Assembly: GCA_030266105.1 (NCBI GenBank)
Contig: JAJDHH010000016.1
Span: 1-32,942, forward strand
Reading direction: 5' to 3'
Source of the DNA: Eubacteriales bacterium OttesenSCG-928-K08
GTDB lineage: Bacteria; Bacillota; Clostridia; Christensenellales; CAG-138
DNA length: 32,942 bases
Translations under genes and position numbers: made by a program
The notes under the pieces: model-generated
Told to the model about the DNA's origin: nothing
The model's input: the letters and a program-made list of their open reading frames with translations, nothing else
Database searches by the model: none
In this document: one piece after another, positions 1-6,855 of the stretch
How the letters are laid out: each line of letters opens with the position of its first letter
Numbering within the stretch: the stretch's first letter is position 1

Positions 1-1
1 T

Positions 2-1078
2 GTTAAGCCCGGTGAAAAGATTGTGATTATCACAAGCGATATCACAAGGCCTATGCCAACATATGCCGTTATACCTGCGCTGCTTGATGAATTGTATGCA
101 GCGGGCATAGATAAAAAAGACATAACGCTTGTGTTTGCGCTTGGCGTTCACCGCAAACATACCGAGGCCGAAATGAAAAAGCTCGCGGGTGAGCGGGCGT
201 GGAACGAAATCACCTGCGTTGATGGTGATGTTAACGACACCGTGCACGTGGGTGTAACAAAACGCGGCACACCTGTGGATGTTGTGCGTCTTGTGGCGCA
301 GGCGGACAGGCGAATTTGCCTTGGTAACATTGAGTACCACTATTTTGCCGGTTTTTCCGGCGGCGGCAAGGCGATCATGCCGGGCGTATCCACCCGCGCA
401 GCCATACAGAACAACCACAGCAGGATGGTCGATCAAAATGCCTGCGCCGGTAAACTCGATGGAAACCCCGTGCGCGAGGATATCGAAGAGGCCGCGCAGA
501 TGGTTGGCGTCGATTTTATACTCAACGTTGTTTTAAATGAAAAAAAAGAAATCATACGTGCTGTTGCGGGTGATTGTGTGCTAGCCCACCGTGAGGGCTG
601 CAAATTTCTCGATACGCTCTATAAAAAGTCAATTAATGAAAGAGCGGATATCGTGCTTGTTTCCCAGGGTGGAGCGCCGAAGGATCTCAACCTGTATCAA
701 ACGCAAAAAGCGCTCGATAATGCAAAGCACGCCGTTAAAAAAGGCGGAGTGATCGTGCTGATCGGTTCCTGCAAGGAAGGCCTTGGCGAGGATGTTTTTG
801 AAAAATGGATGACGGCATCGCCAAGCGCACATTCGATGATTGAGCGCATTGAGCGCGATTTTGAGCTTGGCGGCCACAAGGCGGCGGCCATTGCGATGGT
901 GCTTGAAAACGCAGACATTTACCTCGTGAGCGAAATGGAGCCCGGGTTTGTTAAGAGCATATTTCTCACGCCGTTTGAAACCGCGCAGAAAGCGTTTGAT
1001 GCCGCGATCAAAAAGCTTGGCCCCAACGCAACAGTGCTCGCAATGCCATATGGCGGGTCCACATTGCCAAAGGCATAG
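2..1078 (+). CDS. LarA-family nickel-pincer racemase/epimerase, 5' partial
   Basis: The reading frame is open to the left edge, so the N-terminus is missing; an internal GTG at 23 is not a convincing start. Family: LarA (lactate racemase; DUF2088), which binds the nickel pincer nucleotide cofactor and racemises or epimerises 2-hydroxyacids by hydride transfer. Numbering from the GTG at 23, the LarA active-site pattern is visible: GVHRKH (His43/46), EYHYFAGFSGGGK (His106 and the cofactor lysine Lys116) and NNHSRM (His132). The 10- and 26-residue spacings from His106 match His174/Lys184/His200 of the Lactobacillus enzyme as I recall it. The family covers several substrates, so lactate is not certain. 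No larB, larC or larE cofactor-maturation gene is visible, though upstream genes lie outside the window. Confidence 0.85.
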   Translation, partial: VKPGEKIVIITSDITRPMPTYAVIPALLDELYAAGIDKKDITLVFALGVHRKHTEAEMKKLAGERAWNEITCVDGDVNDTVHVGVTKRGTPVDVVRLVAQADRRICLGNIEYHYFAGFSGGGKAIMPGVSTRAAIQNNHSRMVDQNACAGKLDGNPVREDIEEAAQMVGVDFILNVVLNEKKEIIRAVAGDCVLAHREGCKFLDTLYKKSINERADIVLVSQGGAPKDLNLYQTQKALDNAKHAVKKGGVIVLIGSCKEGLGEDVFEKWMTASPSAHSMIERIERDFELGGHKAAAIAMVLENADIYLVSEMEPGFVKSIFLTPFETAQKAFDAAIKKLGPNATVLAMPYGGSTLPKA

Positions 1079-1098
1079 TCGTGAAATATTATCTTTTA

Positions 1099-1138
1099 AT
1101 AAAACAACAGCCGGTCATTCGACCGGCTGTTGTTTTAT
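1099..1138. terminator. Bidirectional intrinsic terminator
   Basis: A perfect 18-bp stem (1099-1116 with 1121-1138) with a four-base ATTC loop. The core is CAGCCGGTC/GACCGGCTG with A and T runs at the outer ends on both strands. It lies between the convergent racemase (+) and P-type ATPase (-) genes and can stop both. Confidence 0.9.
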
Positions 1139-1158
1139 GATTCAAGTACGTTCTTATT

Positions 1159-3102
1159 TTATGTTGCGCTGCTTGCGCTGACACGGGTGGGAGCGGCCGG
1201 AACCGCGGCCTGAGTGCTCTTCTTATATTTGTAGCCCAGCAGGCGTGAGGAGTTGAGCACCACGAATATGGAGGAAGCATTATGCACAACCGCCGCCATG
1301 ATCGGGTTCAAAAGACCCATGCCGGAAACCACAACACCAATTACGTTAACCAGGAACGCAAACACTATTATGTTTTGCCTGATAATGCTGTAGGTTGCCT
1401 TGCACAGCGCAAAGTTTGTGGGCAGCATGTTCACATTATCGGACATCAAGGCGATGCTCGCCGCCTCGATTGCAACATCCGTGCCCGCGGCGCCCATTGC
1501 GATGCCAACATCGGCAAGCACGAGTGCAGGCGCATCGTTTACGCCATCGCCAACCATGGCGACCTTTTCGCCCGCGGCCTGGAGCTTTTTGATCTCCTCT
1601 AGTTTTTCATCGGGCAGCATATTCGCACGATATTCCGTGATGCCTGCTTCCGCGCAGATCGCTTTTGCTGTGGCTTCGTTATCACCCGTCAGCATTATGA
1701 TGCGCTTAATTCCAATGTTGCGCAGCTCGTTCATTGTGTTTTTAACGCCCTCACGGATAACGTCCGCAACAGCAACGCCGCCAATGGCAACGCCATTCTT
1801 TACGATAACCATTGTTGTTCTGCCCAGATTTTCCTGGGTTTTGAGGTATTCCTCAGCCTCGGTGGATTTTGTTGAAAGCTCCGGCAGCACCTTGCTGTTT
1901 GACACTTCGAATGTATCGCCCTCGTGTTTTACAACAACACCACGGCCAAAGAGCATATCAAACTCGGCATTGGGAACATCGGCAACATCAAACAGTCCCT
2001 TTTCCTTAACATATAGCATCACCGCTTTTGCAATGGGGTGCTGTGAGTTCTTTTCGGCAGTTGCTGCGCTAAAGAGAACATCCTTTTCGGATTGACCTTT
2101 AAACACCGTAAAATCAACAACCTTGGGTTCGCCTTTTGTGATTGTGCCTGTTTTATCAAAGCAGATCGCTGTGACCTTGGCGCTGTTTTCAATCGCAACG
2201 CCACCCTTTATGAGCACGCCACGCTTTGCGGCGTTACCCACCGCTGCGACGACCGCAGTCGGCGTTGCGAGCACCAGCGCACACGGGCAGGCGATAACCA
2301 GAATTGTCATAACGCGCATAATATCGTTGAACATAAACCATACCACAGCGCAGATGATCAATATCGCCGGCAGGAAGAATTTTGCAAACTTATCGGCCGC
2401 CTTTTGTGCGTTACCTTTATTGTTCTGGGCCATGTGAACGGTTTTAATGATTTTGCCAAGCACCGTTTCGCCGCCCAGCTTTTCCGTTTTAACTTCGATA
2501 ACGCCATTTTCGTTAAGCGAACCAACAAACACCTGATCGTCGGTTGTTTTATCAACAGGCATCGATTCGCCCGTGATTGACGCTTCGTTGATTGCAGCGT
2601 GGCCGGTTGTGATCACTCCATCCACAGGGATGCGCTCCCCTGCAATAACCTGAACCATGTCGCCCTTTCTAAGCTGCTTAATCGGCACGACCTTGTATTC
2701 ACCATCAACCAGCTTGCGGCATGTGGTGGGCACAAGCTTAACAAGCTCACGCACAGCGTTTTTGGTTTTTTCCATGGTCAGCTCTTCGAGGAATTCGCCA
2801 AATATCATCATGAACGCTACAATTGCGCCCGAAAGATATTCGCCCACATAAGTGGTGCCAATAAGCGCGAGAACCACGAGCATGCCCGCTGTGACCTTTT
2901 TTAGCTCAATTGTGGCTTCAAGTGTGGATTTTATAACAAAGCTGCCCGCAACAAGCAATGGCACGATTGAAAACTGGAATGGCAATGTGCCGGGCCACAC
3001 AAAGTCAAAAAGGGCGCCCGCAATAATCAAAACCAAAATTACTGCCGGGAAAATGAAAATCTTGAACTTTAGCATTGGGTTCCTGGATTTTTCTGAGCTC
3101 AT
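1159..3102 (-). CDS. P1B-type heavy-metal translocating ATPase, probably Cu(I) or another soft/transition metal exporter
   Basis: A 647-residue membrane pump that would use ATP to move a transition metal ion across the cytoplasmic membrane. Visible motifs: TGES 178-181 (actuator), CPC 272-274 in the metal-binding membrane helix, DKTGT 316-320 with phosphorylated Asp316, the P1B-specific HP at 355-356, and GDGVNDAP 518-525. There is no N-terminal CxxC metal-binding domain; the protein starts almost directly with membrane helices. Start ATG is preceded by AAAGGAG. The upstream CsoR-family gene and the dyad at 3162-3180 suggest metal-induced expression. Oddity: the last two helices read VN and HNASS instead of the YN and MxxSS typical of Cu(I) pumps (P1B-1), and lack the DxG of Zn pumps. 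The class is therefore certain but the metal is not. Confidence 0.93.
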   Translation of the reverse strand: MSSEKSRNPMLKFKIFIFPAVILVLIIAGALFDFVWPGTLPFQFSIVPLLVAGSFVIKSTLEATIELKKVTAGMLVVLALIGTTYVGEYLSGAIVAFMMIFGEFLEELTMEKTKNAVRELVKLVPTTCRKLVDGEYKVVPIKQLRKGDMVQVIAGERIPVDGVITTGHAAINEASITGESMPVDKTTDDQVFVGSLNENGVIEVKTEKLGGETVLGKIIKTVHMAQNNKGNAQKAADKFAKFFLPAILIICAVVWFMFNDIMRVMTILVIACPCALVLATPTAVVAAVGNAAKRGVLIKGGVAIENSAKVTAICFDKTGTITKGEPKVVDFTVFKGQSEKDVLFSAATAEKNSQHPIAKAVMLYVKEKGLFDVADVPNAEFDMLFGRGVVVKHEGDTFEVSNSKVLPELSTKSTEAEEYLKTQENLGRTTMVIVKNGVAIGGVAVADVIREGVKNTMNELRNIGIKRIIMLTGDNEATAKAICAEAGITEYRANMLPDEKLEEIKKLQAAGEKVAMVGDGVNDAPALVLADVGIAMGAAGTDVAIEAASIALMSDNVNMLPTNFALCKATYSIIRQNIIVFAFLVNVIGVVVSGMGLLNPIMAAVVHNASSIFVVLNSSRLLGYKYKKSTQAAVPAAPTRVSASSAT

Positions 3103-3161
3103 ATTCTTTCTCCTTTTATAAATATGGAACGATGTGTAAGCCGCGCATGTGCATAGCGGGT

Positions 3162-3180
3162 TATCCCCATCCGGGGGATA
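3162..3180. promoter_or_regulatory. Probable CsoR operator upstream of the ATPase
   Basis: Inverted repeat TATCCCC-N5-GGGGATA. The A/T-flanked C-tract/G-tract dyad is the general form of CsoR-family operators. On the minus strand it begins five bases after the -10 box, so a bound repressor would cover the transcription start. Confidence 0.7.
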
Positions 3181-3185
3181 GGTTG

Positions 3186-3214
3186 AGTATAAAACCGTAT
3201 GTCGCTTTTGTCAA
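3186..3214 (-). promoter_or_regulatory. Sigma-A-type promoter of the ATPase gene
   Basis: Read on the minus strand: TTGACA (3214-3209), 17-base spacer, TATACT (3191-3186). Near-consensus spacing and sequence, followed directly by the G/C-tract dyad. Confidence 0.8.
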
Positions 3215-3230
3215 TATGATTACCAAAATA

Positions 3231-3259
3231 AAAAACGAGGCGCAGTTTTTTTGCGCCTC
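3231..3259 (-). terminator. Intrinsic terminator of the csoR-like gene
   Basis: Stem GAGGCGCA/TGCGCCTC (3237-3244 with 3252-3259), 7-base loop, followed on the minus strand by GTTTTTTATTTT. It separates the regulator gene from the ATPase promoter although both are transcribed the same way, so the two are probably separate transcripts. Confidence 0.85.
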
Positions 3260-3295
3260 AAAATATCGTTAAAAGCTATTCTATTTTTGTGGTTG

Positions 3296-3592
3296 TTACC
3301 TTACAAATTTATCGATCGCATCAGTGAGCTCATCGAGCACCTTTTGCTTTTCAGCTTCATCGCTATGCGAGGCCTCAACCACACAATGCTTGATATGATC
3401 ATCCAGCAGCAGCTTGCCCACATTATTAAGCGCGGCGCGAACGGCGGCGATTTGAATAAGCACCTCCGCGCAATCCCTATCGTCCTCTATCATTGTTTTA
3501 ACTGAAGACGCATGACCCACAATTCTGGACATGCGGTTGAGTAGATTTTTTTTTGCAACTTCCGAATGATGGTGGTGCGGATGTGTCGCCAT
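3296..3592 (-). CDS. CsoR-family (DUF156) metal-sensing transcriptional repressor
   Basis: 98 residues from the ATG at 3592, chosen because GGGAGG lies six bases upstream; the longer reading to 3646 has no good binding site. All-helical CsoR/RcnR fold expected, acting as a dimer or tetramer on DNA. The ligand pattern visible is Cys in DRDC, His in LDDH, and Cys four residues later (HIKHC). This C-H-xxx-C set is that of Cu(I)-sensing CsoR; Ni/Co-sensing RcnR has His at the last position. The N-terminus carries an unusual HPHHHH run that may add metal ligands. The neighbouring P1B ATPase and Cys/His peptide are the likely targets. The spacing to the oppositely oriented peptide gene at 3862 gives a divergent control region. 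Confidence 0.88.
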   Translation of the reverse strand: MATHPHHHHSEVAKKNLLNRMSRIVGHASSVKTMIEDDRDCAEVLIQIAAVRAALNNVGKLLLDDHIKHCVVEASHSDEAEKQKVLDELTDAIDKFVR

Positions 3593-3712
3593 GGTCAACC
3601 TCCCGATTGGTGTTTTTTGCTTGCGTGCTTTTATTAACCGTAACACATAGCCAGAATATTGTAAACCGCAAAGGGCCTAAACAGAACAAAATGTTTTTGC
3701 AATTTATATGTA

Positions 3713-3741
3713 TTGACAGCGGTATTTTCGTTGTGTAAAAT
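3713..3741 (+). promoter_or_regulatory. Sigma-A-type promoter of the Cys/His peptide gene
   Basis: TTGACA (3713-3718), 17-base spacer, TAAAAT (3736-3741). Transcription would start near 3748, placing the whole triple repeat at 3757-3827 in the leader. Same architecture as the ATPase promoter. Confidence 0.75.
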
Positions 3742-3756
3742 GAGTTTATGAATAAC

Positions 3757-3827
3757 CCCACTGGGAGGATGCGATCTTAAGACCCATCGGGGGGGATGCG
3801 ATATTTCATCCCAGCGGGACGGATGCG
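3757..3827 (+). repeat. Three CCC-N3-GGG...GGATGCG repeat units in a leader; candidate regulator sites
   Basis: Units at 3757-3773, 3783-3800 and 3810-3827, at 26-27 base intervals. Each has a short dyad CCC-N3-GGG (N3 = ACT, ATC, AGC) followed by a variable base or G run and GGATGCG. The dyad resembles the ATPase operator at 3162-3180 (C-tract, A/T-rich centre, G-tract, then GAT). The second unit could also pair GGGATG 3793-3798 with CATCCC 3807-3812 as an RNA hairpin. They may be DNA sites for the CsoR-like protein or an RNA leader structure. Confidence 0.6.
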
Positions 3828-3861
3828 GAAATGCCGCAAATTTTAATTAGGAGGCACCAAC

Positions 3862-3990
3862 ATGCACGAAGGTAAACATGGAATTCTTGATGGCGTTGAA
3901 GACATGGACGATCTGTTTGGATCGGACGAGGACGAAGAAGCAGAACATGCTCATGGGGATGGCTGCGGCTGCGGCCATGACCACGGCTAA
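3862..3990 (+). CDS. Small acidic peptide with Cys/His metal-binding tail
   Basis: 42 residues: ATG at 3862 with TAGGAGG upstream, TAA at 3988. A strong promoter (3713-3741) precedes it and a stem-loop follows. The middle is very acidic (an 11-residue stretch with eight Asp/Glu around residues 22-29). The tail reads HAHGDGCGCGHDHG, giving two Cys and four His in 14 residues, plus two His near the N-terminus. Such a tail is expected to bind Cu, Ni or Zn; the CGCG core recalls the metal-binding N-terminus of HypB-type proteins. No signal peptide or membrane segment, so a cytoplasmic metal buffer or chaperone for the neighbouring ATPase is plausible. I do not recognise the family; function is inferred from composition and context. 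Confidence 0.75.
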   Translation: MHEGKHGILDGVEDMDDLFGSDEDEEAEHAHGDGCGCGHDHG

Positions 3991-4020
3991 AACTCCTGAT
4001 ATCTCTTTTTTTCCACAAAT

Positions 4021-4051
4021 GGCAAAGCGCCATTTATATTGGCGCTTTGTC
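4021..4051 (+). terminator. Stem-loop after the Cys/His peptide gene, possible terminator
   Basis: CAAAGCGCCA (4023-4032) pairs with TGGCGCTTTG (4040-4049), 7-base loop. A T run precedes rather than follows it (only TCCGTTTA downstream), so termination on the plus strand would be weak. Confidence 0.5.
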
Positions 4052-4127
4052 CGTTTAGGGGCACCCGGGTGTTTTTCGCCGGGTCATACGCCATCCCACT
4101 TCGAACAAACAAAAAAGGGGCAGGCGT

Positions 4128-5225
4128 ATGAATAATAGCACACCGGCATTATTGCGGACTTTGCTCTTAATGGATACCCGGGAAGGTTCCCCCGAAATTC
4201 AAAAGGCAATCGAATTTGTGGCCGACATTTTGTCGGAGTGTGGCGTTCGATATGAGATCGTTTGCCCTGTTAAGTGTGCGCCCAGCATAGTTGCGCATAT
4301 ACCGGGCAAAAGCGGCAAAAGTATAGTTTTGTGCGCCCACATGGACACCGCGGATTTTGATAAAACGCTGTGGCATGTTGATCCATTAGGCGCTGTGTGT
4401 TTGAAAGGCAAAATGTTCGGCAGAGGTGCGCTTGATTGCAAAAGCCTGTGCGCGGTGTGGCTAAGCTTACTCACGCAAATTGCCAATAGCAAGATTGTGC
4501 CAAAGCACGGAATTACGCTCCTTATCACTTCGGATGAGGAAAGCGGCGGTGAATGGGGCGCAAAATGGGCGCTCAACAACACTCAGCTGCTTAATGATGT
4601 TATGCTTGTGCTAAGCGAAGGCGGCGGCTACCCTGTTTACCAGAACTCATCGCTTCTTTACACGGTTCAGTGCGGCGAGCGGGGCAGGATCAAAATTCAA
4701 GGTGAATATGATCCGCCTAAAATAAGCCGCCAGGAGCTTATGCAGCAGGGCGTAAGCGCAGGGTTTTACTCGGAAAAAACGGTGGAATACTCAAAGCATG
4801 CGCCGGGAAAAGCGCGGCACATTCCCCTAAAAGAGTTTGATGCGGTTCAATGTGAAAGGGACAATAAGTACACAATAATCTACAAGCTGCCCTTTTTAGA
4901 TAACTATAAGCTGGAAATCGACCCAAGCCGCATTATAGAAAGCGTTGAATGCGGAAAGACAAATGGTGCAATAAAGTTTTTGCCCACATTGCAGCGGGCG
5001 CTAACAAAACACATGGATGCTCAGCTGCTGCCAATCATCACGCCGGGTTACAGCGACAACCGGCACTTTAGAAACGCGGGTATACCCGTGCTGGGATTTT
5101 TCCCACTTTCAATAGATAACGGCATTGCCGGTATTCACGGCAATGATGAATATATCACCCAACAAAGCCTGGATTTGGCCGAAGCGGTTTTATCGGAGAT
5201 TGTAAACACTCTCGCATTTCAATAA
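4128..5225 (+). CDS. M20-family zinc metallopeptidase / deacylase
   Basis: 365 residues, soluble, no signal peptide. The M20 fold is indicated by AHMDT (His71, Asp73), a metal-bridging Asp103 in GRGALDCKS, and DEES with general base Glu137 and ligand Glu138. A C-terminal GYSDNRHFRNAGIPVLGF segment followed by IHGNDEY gives the final His ligand of the ArgE/DapE/CPG2 group. These enzymes hydrolyse peptide or N-acyl amide bonds with two zinc ions. Substrate cannot be told from sequence: no arginine or lysine biosynthesis gene is adjacent. The start ATG has only a modest site (GGGGCAGG) upstream. It is likely a single-gene transcript. Confidence 0.85.
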   Translation: MNNSTPALLRTLLLMDTREGSPEIQKAIEFVADILSECGVRYEIVCPVKCAPSIVAHIPGKSGKSIVLCAHMDTADFDKTLWHVDPLGAVCLKGKMFGRGALDCKSLCAVWLSLLTQIANSKIVPKHGITLLITSDEESGGEWGAKWALNNTQLLNDVMLVLSEGGGYPVYQNSSLLYTVQCGERGRIKIQGEYDPPKISRQELMQQGVSAGFYSEKTVEYSKHAPGKARHIPLKEFDAVQCERDNKYTIIYKLPFLDNYKLEIDPSRIIESVECGKTNGAIKFLPTLQRALTKHMDAQLLPIITPGYSDNRHFRNAGIPVLGFFPLSIDNGIAGIHGNDEYITQQSLDLAEAVLSEIVNTLAFQ

Positions 5226-5377
5226 AACAGCGCAGGCGGTTACCACAACAAAATGACTTCCCGCTGAAGCGTAGATAATCAGAATATATCCCGATTATTC
5301 TAACGCCTTATGTTTGGCGCACCCTATTGACTAAGAACTGAAACTAAAAAATAAACAATCTTGAGGAGGACAGTCCC

Positions 5378-5680
5378 GTGAAAAACACAAAAAAGCTTAT
5401 CGTTTTGTCCCTTGCCGTTATGCTGGTGCTTTCATGCGGTGTTGCAAGCGCCACGAGCGGGCAAATTGTTGGCGCTGAAGCAGGAGCGACATTCTCGCTC
5501 ACATCCACCATTCCGATTAAAACTGATACCGATCACGATGATGATGGTGGCGTTTTGGATCATTCCACCGAAAACGCAGGCGGCGCCATGGCTTGGATAC
5601 TCATTGGCTCTATGATTGGCCTCGCCGCCATACAGATGTTTGTTGGCAAGGCGCGCGAAAACAGCAAAAAGAAAAAATAG
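5378..5680 (+). CDS. Small exported single-pass membrane protein, unknown function
   Basis: 100 residues from a GTG start with GAGGAGGA eight bases upstream. N-terminal signal peptide (KNTKK then a hydrophobic run to VASA, likely signal peptidase I cleavage after residue 25 or so), a short extracytoplasmic stretch with an acidic HDDDG patch, and a C-terminal hydrophobic helix (about residues 70-89) ending in a Lys-rich tail (KKKK). Expected topology: outside domain of about 45 residues anchored by one helix. The Cys in VLSCG is not a good lipobox. It sits alone between an M20 peptidase and a LysR gene and has its own terminator. I do not recognise the family. Confidence 0.7.
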   Translation: MKNTKKLIVLSLAVMLVLSCGVASATSGQIVGAEAGATFSLTSTIPIKTDTDHDDDGGVLDHSTENAGGAMAWILIGSMIGLAAIQMFVGKARENSKKKK

Positions 5681-5704
5681 CAATATTCGCATGGTTTGGT
5701 GCCT

Positions 5705-5736
5705 GGCCTCGCCTGCTTTTTGGGCGGGGCCTTTTT
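5705..5736 (+). terminator. Intrinsic terminator
   Basis: GGCCTCGCC (5705-5713) pairs with GGCGGGGCC (5723-5731, one G-U pair), followed by TTTTT. Ends the small membrane protein transcript. Confidence 0.85.
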
Positions 5737-5783
5737 AATATGATAAACAAACAGCAGCTATTAACAGCGCCCGCACCAATTGC

Positions 5784-5812
5784 TTGAGTAATAAAAGCCA
5801 TAAAGGTATACT
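5784..5812 (+). promoter_or_regulatory. Promoter of the LysR-type regulator gene
   Basis: TTGAGT (5784-5789), 17-base spacer, TATACT (5807-5812). A start of transcription near 5819 would leave almost no leader for an ATG at 5827, supporting the ATG at 5848. Confidence 0.6.
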
Positions 5813-5847
5813 GAACACAGAAAAAAATGACTGAGAGTGAGCTAAAA

Positions 5848-6753
5848 ATGGAAATTAAGCAGCTCGAATTTTTTATTGCAGTTTGTAAATATGGCAGCTT
5901 AAGCAAGGCGGCCACAAGGCTTTACACAAGCCAGCCTAATGTGAGCAAGGTCATTCAATCGCTCGAAAAGGAGCTGGGCTCCCCCTTGTTTGACAGGACA
6001 AGCAAGGGCCTAAGGCTAACGCCATACGGAAAATCCATTTATGATTACGCCGAAAATGTGCTGACAAACGCAAAGCTGATCTCAAACTCCAGGCATGAAC
6101 CGGAAAACCGCAAGCTGGAGGTTTCAACATTCTCAAGCAATCTTATTTCGTGGCTGATTGTGGAGCTTTACCAACAGCACCCCGAAATCACAATCGAGCA
6201 TCACCAGGGTGTTGTTGAGGAAATCACGGATCATGTGGCGCAGGGTATATCCGAGCTTGGAATACTCTATGTTTCGCAAAAGCAGCTCAAGGCGTTTAAG
6301 CATACAATCGCGCACAAAAAGCTTGAGTTTATTGAGCTTAGCAAACGGGAGGCCTGCATTTATGTAGGCCCGCACAGCCCGCTTTATGAAAGGGAATCGC
6401 TCACCATAGATGAGCTTGTATCGTTGCGCCTTACAAGAAGCCTTAACGACTTTTTTTCCGTTGAGCATCACTTAAAACAGGTTAATGCCGGCACCGTTCG
6501 CTACGAAAGCCTCAACCATGTTGTTTTTACAAACAGCGAGCACCTGGCAACCGACCTTTTAATCAGAACCGACCTTGCCTCATTGGGAATTAACATGACA
6601 TATCCTTTGCTGCAGCAATACGACATTAAAAACTTGCGCATCGATGGTGAGGATGCGTACTTAACATTGGGTTATGTTGTGGAAAAAAAGCACTCGCTCT
6701 CCGTGCTATCCCAGGAGCTGCTGGATCGCCTCGAAAACGTGCTAAAGCTATAA
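5848..6753 (+). CDS. LysR-family transcriptional regulator
   Basis: 301 residues from the ATG at 5848 (MEIKQLEFF), the usual LysR start and length; an in-frame ATG at 5827 lacks a binding site and is too near the predicted transcription start. The N-terminal winged helix-turn-helix spans about residues 1-60, with the typical SLSKAATRLYTSQPNVSK recognition region and LGSPLFDR. The remainder is the LysR effector-binding domain. The gene is followed on the same strand by the dehydratase/cyclodeaminase operon, whose promoter carries a dyad (6786-6800), so that operon is the likely target, with a related amino acid as a plausible effector. Same-strand order rather than divergence is less usual for LysR genes. 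Confidence 0.92.
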   Translation: MEIKQLEFFIAVCKYGSLSKAATRLYTSQPNVSKVIQSLEKELGSPLFDRTSKGLRLTPYGKSIYDYAENVLTNAKLISNSRHEPENRKLEVSTFSSNLISWLIVELYQQHPEITIEHHQGVVEEITDHVAQGISELGILYVSQKQLKAFKHTIAHKKLEFIELSKREACIYVGPHSPLYERESLTIDELVSLRLTRSLNDFFSVEHHLKQVNAGTVRYESLNHVVFTNSEHLATDLLIRTDLASLGINMTYPLLQQYDIKNLRIDGEDAYLTLGYVVEKKHSLSVLSQELLDRLENVLKL

Positions 6754-6771
6754 CAAATCGTTATAGCTTTT
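6744..6771 (+). terminator. Terminator overlapping the end of the LysR gene
   Basis: AAAGCTATAAC (6744-6754) pairs perfectly with GTTATAGCTTT (6760-6770), 5-base loop. The stop codon is inside the 5' arm. The stem is A/U-rich and the tract after it is TTCCTC, so strength is uncertain. Confidence 0.6.
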
Positions 6772-6785
6772 CCTCTCCAAACCGA

Positions 6786-6817
6786 CATTTGTTACAAATG
6801 ATATTCGCAACTATAAT
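6786..6817 (+). promoter_or_regulatory. Promoter with overlapping LysR-type operator, dehydratase operon
   Basis: TTGTTA (6789-6794), 17-base spacer, TATAAT (6812-6817). The -35 lies inside a perfect dyad CATTTG-TTA-CAAATG (6786-6800), which contains the T-N11-A pattern common to LysR binding sites. Confidence 0.7.
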
Positions 6818-6855
6818 AGATATATAAGTAAAAACTTAGCCAGGAAGGAGCCACC

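Noticed and set aside
1400-2095. Plus-strand reading frame of 231 codons inside the P-type ATPase gene
   Set aside because: Antisense shadow rich in Ser/Pro/Ala; the ATPase motifs on the other strand are unambiguous.
5378-5470. Lipoprotein signal in the 100-residue protein
   Set aside because: The Cys is preceded by V-L-S rather than a proper lipobox, and an A-S-A signal peptidase I site follows.
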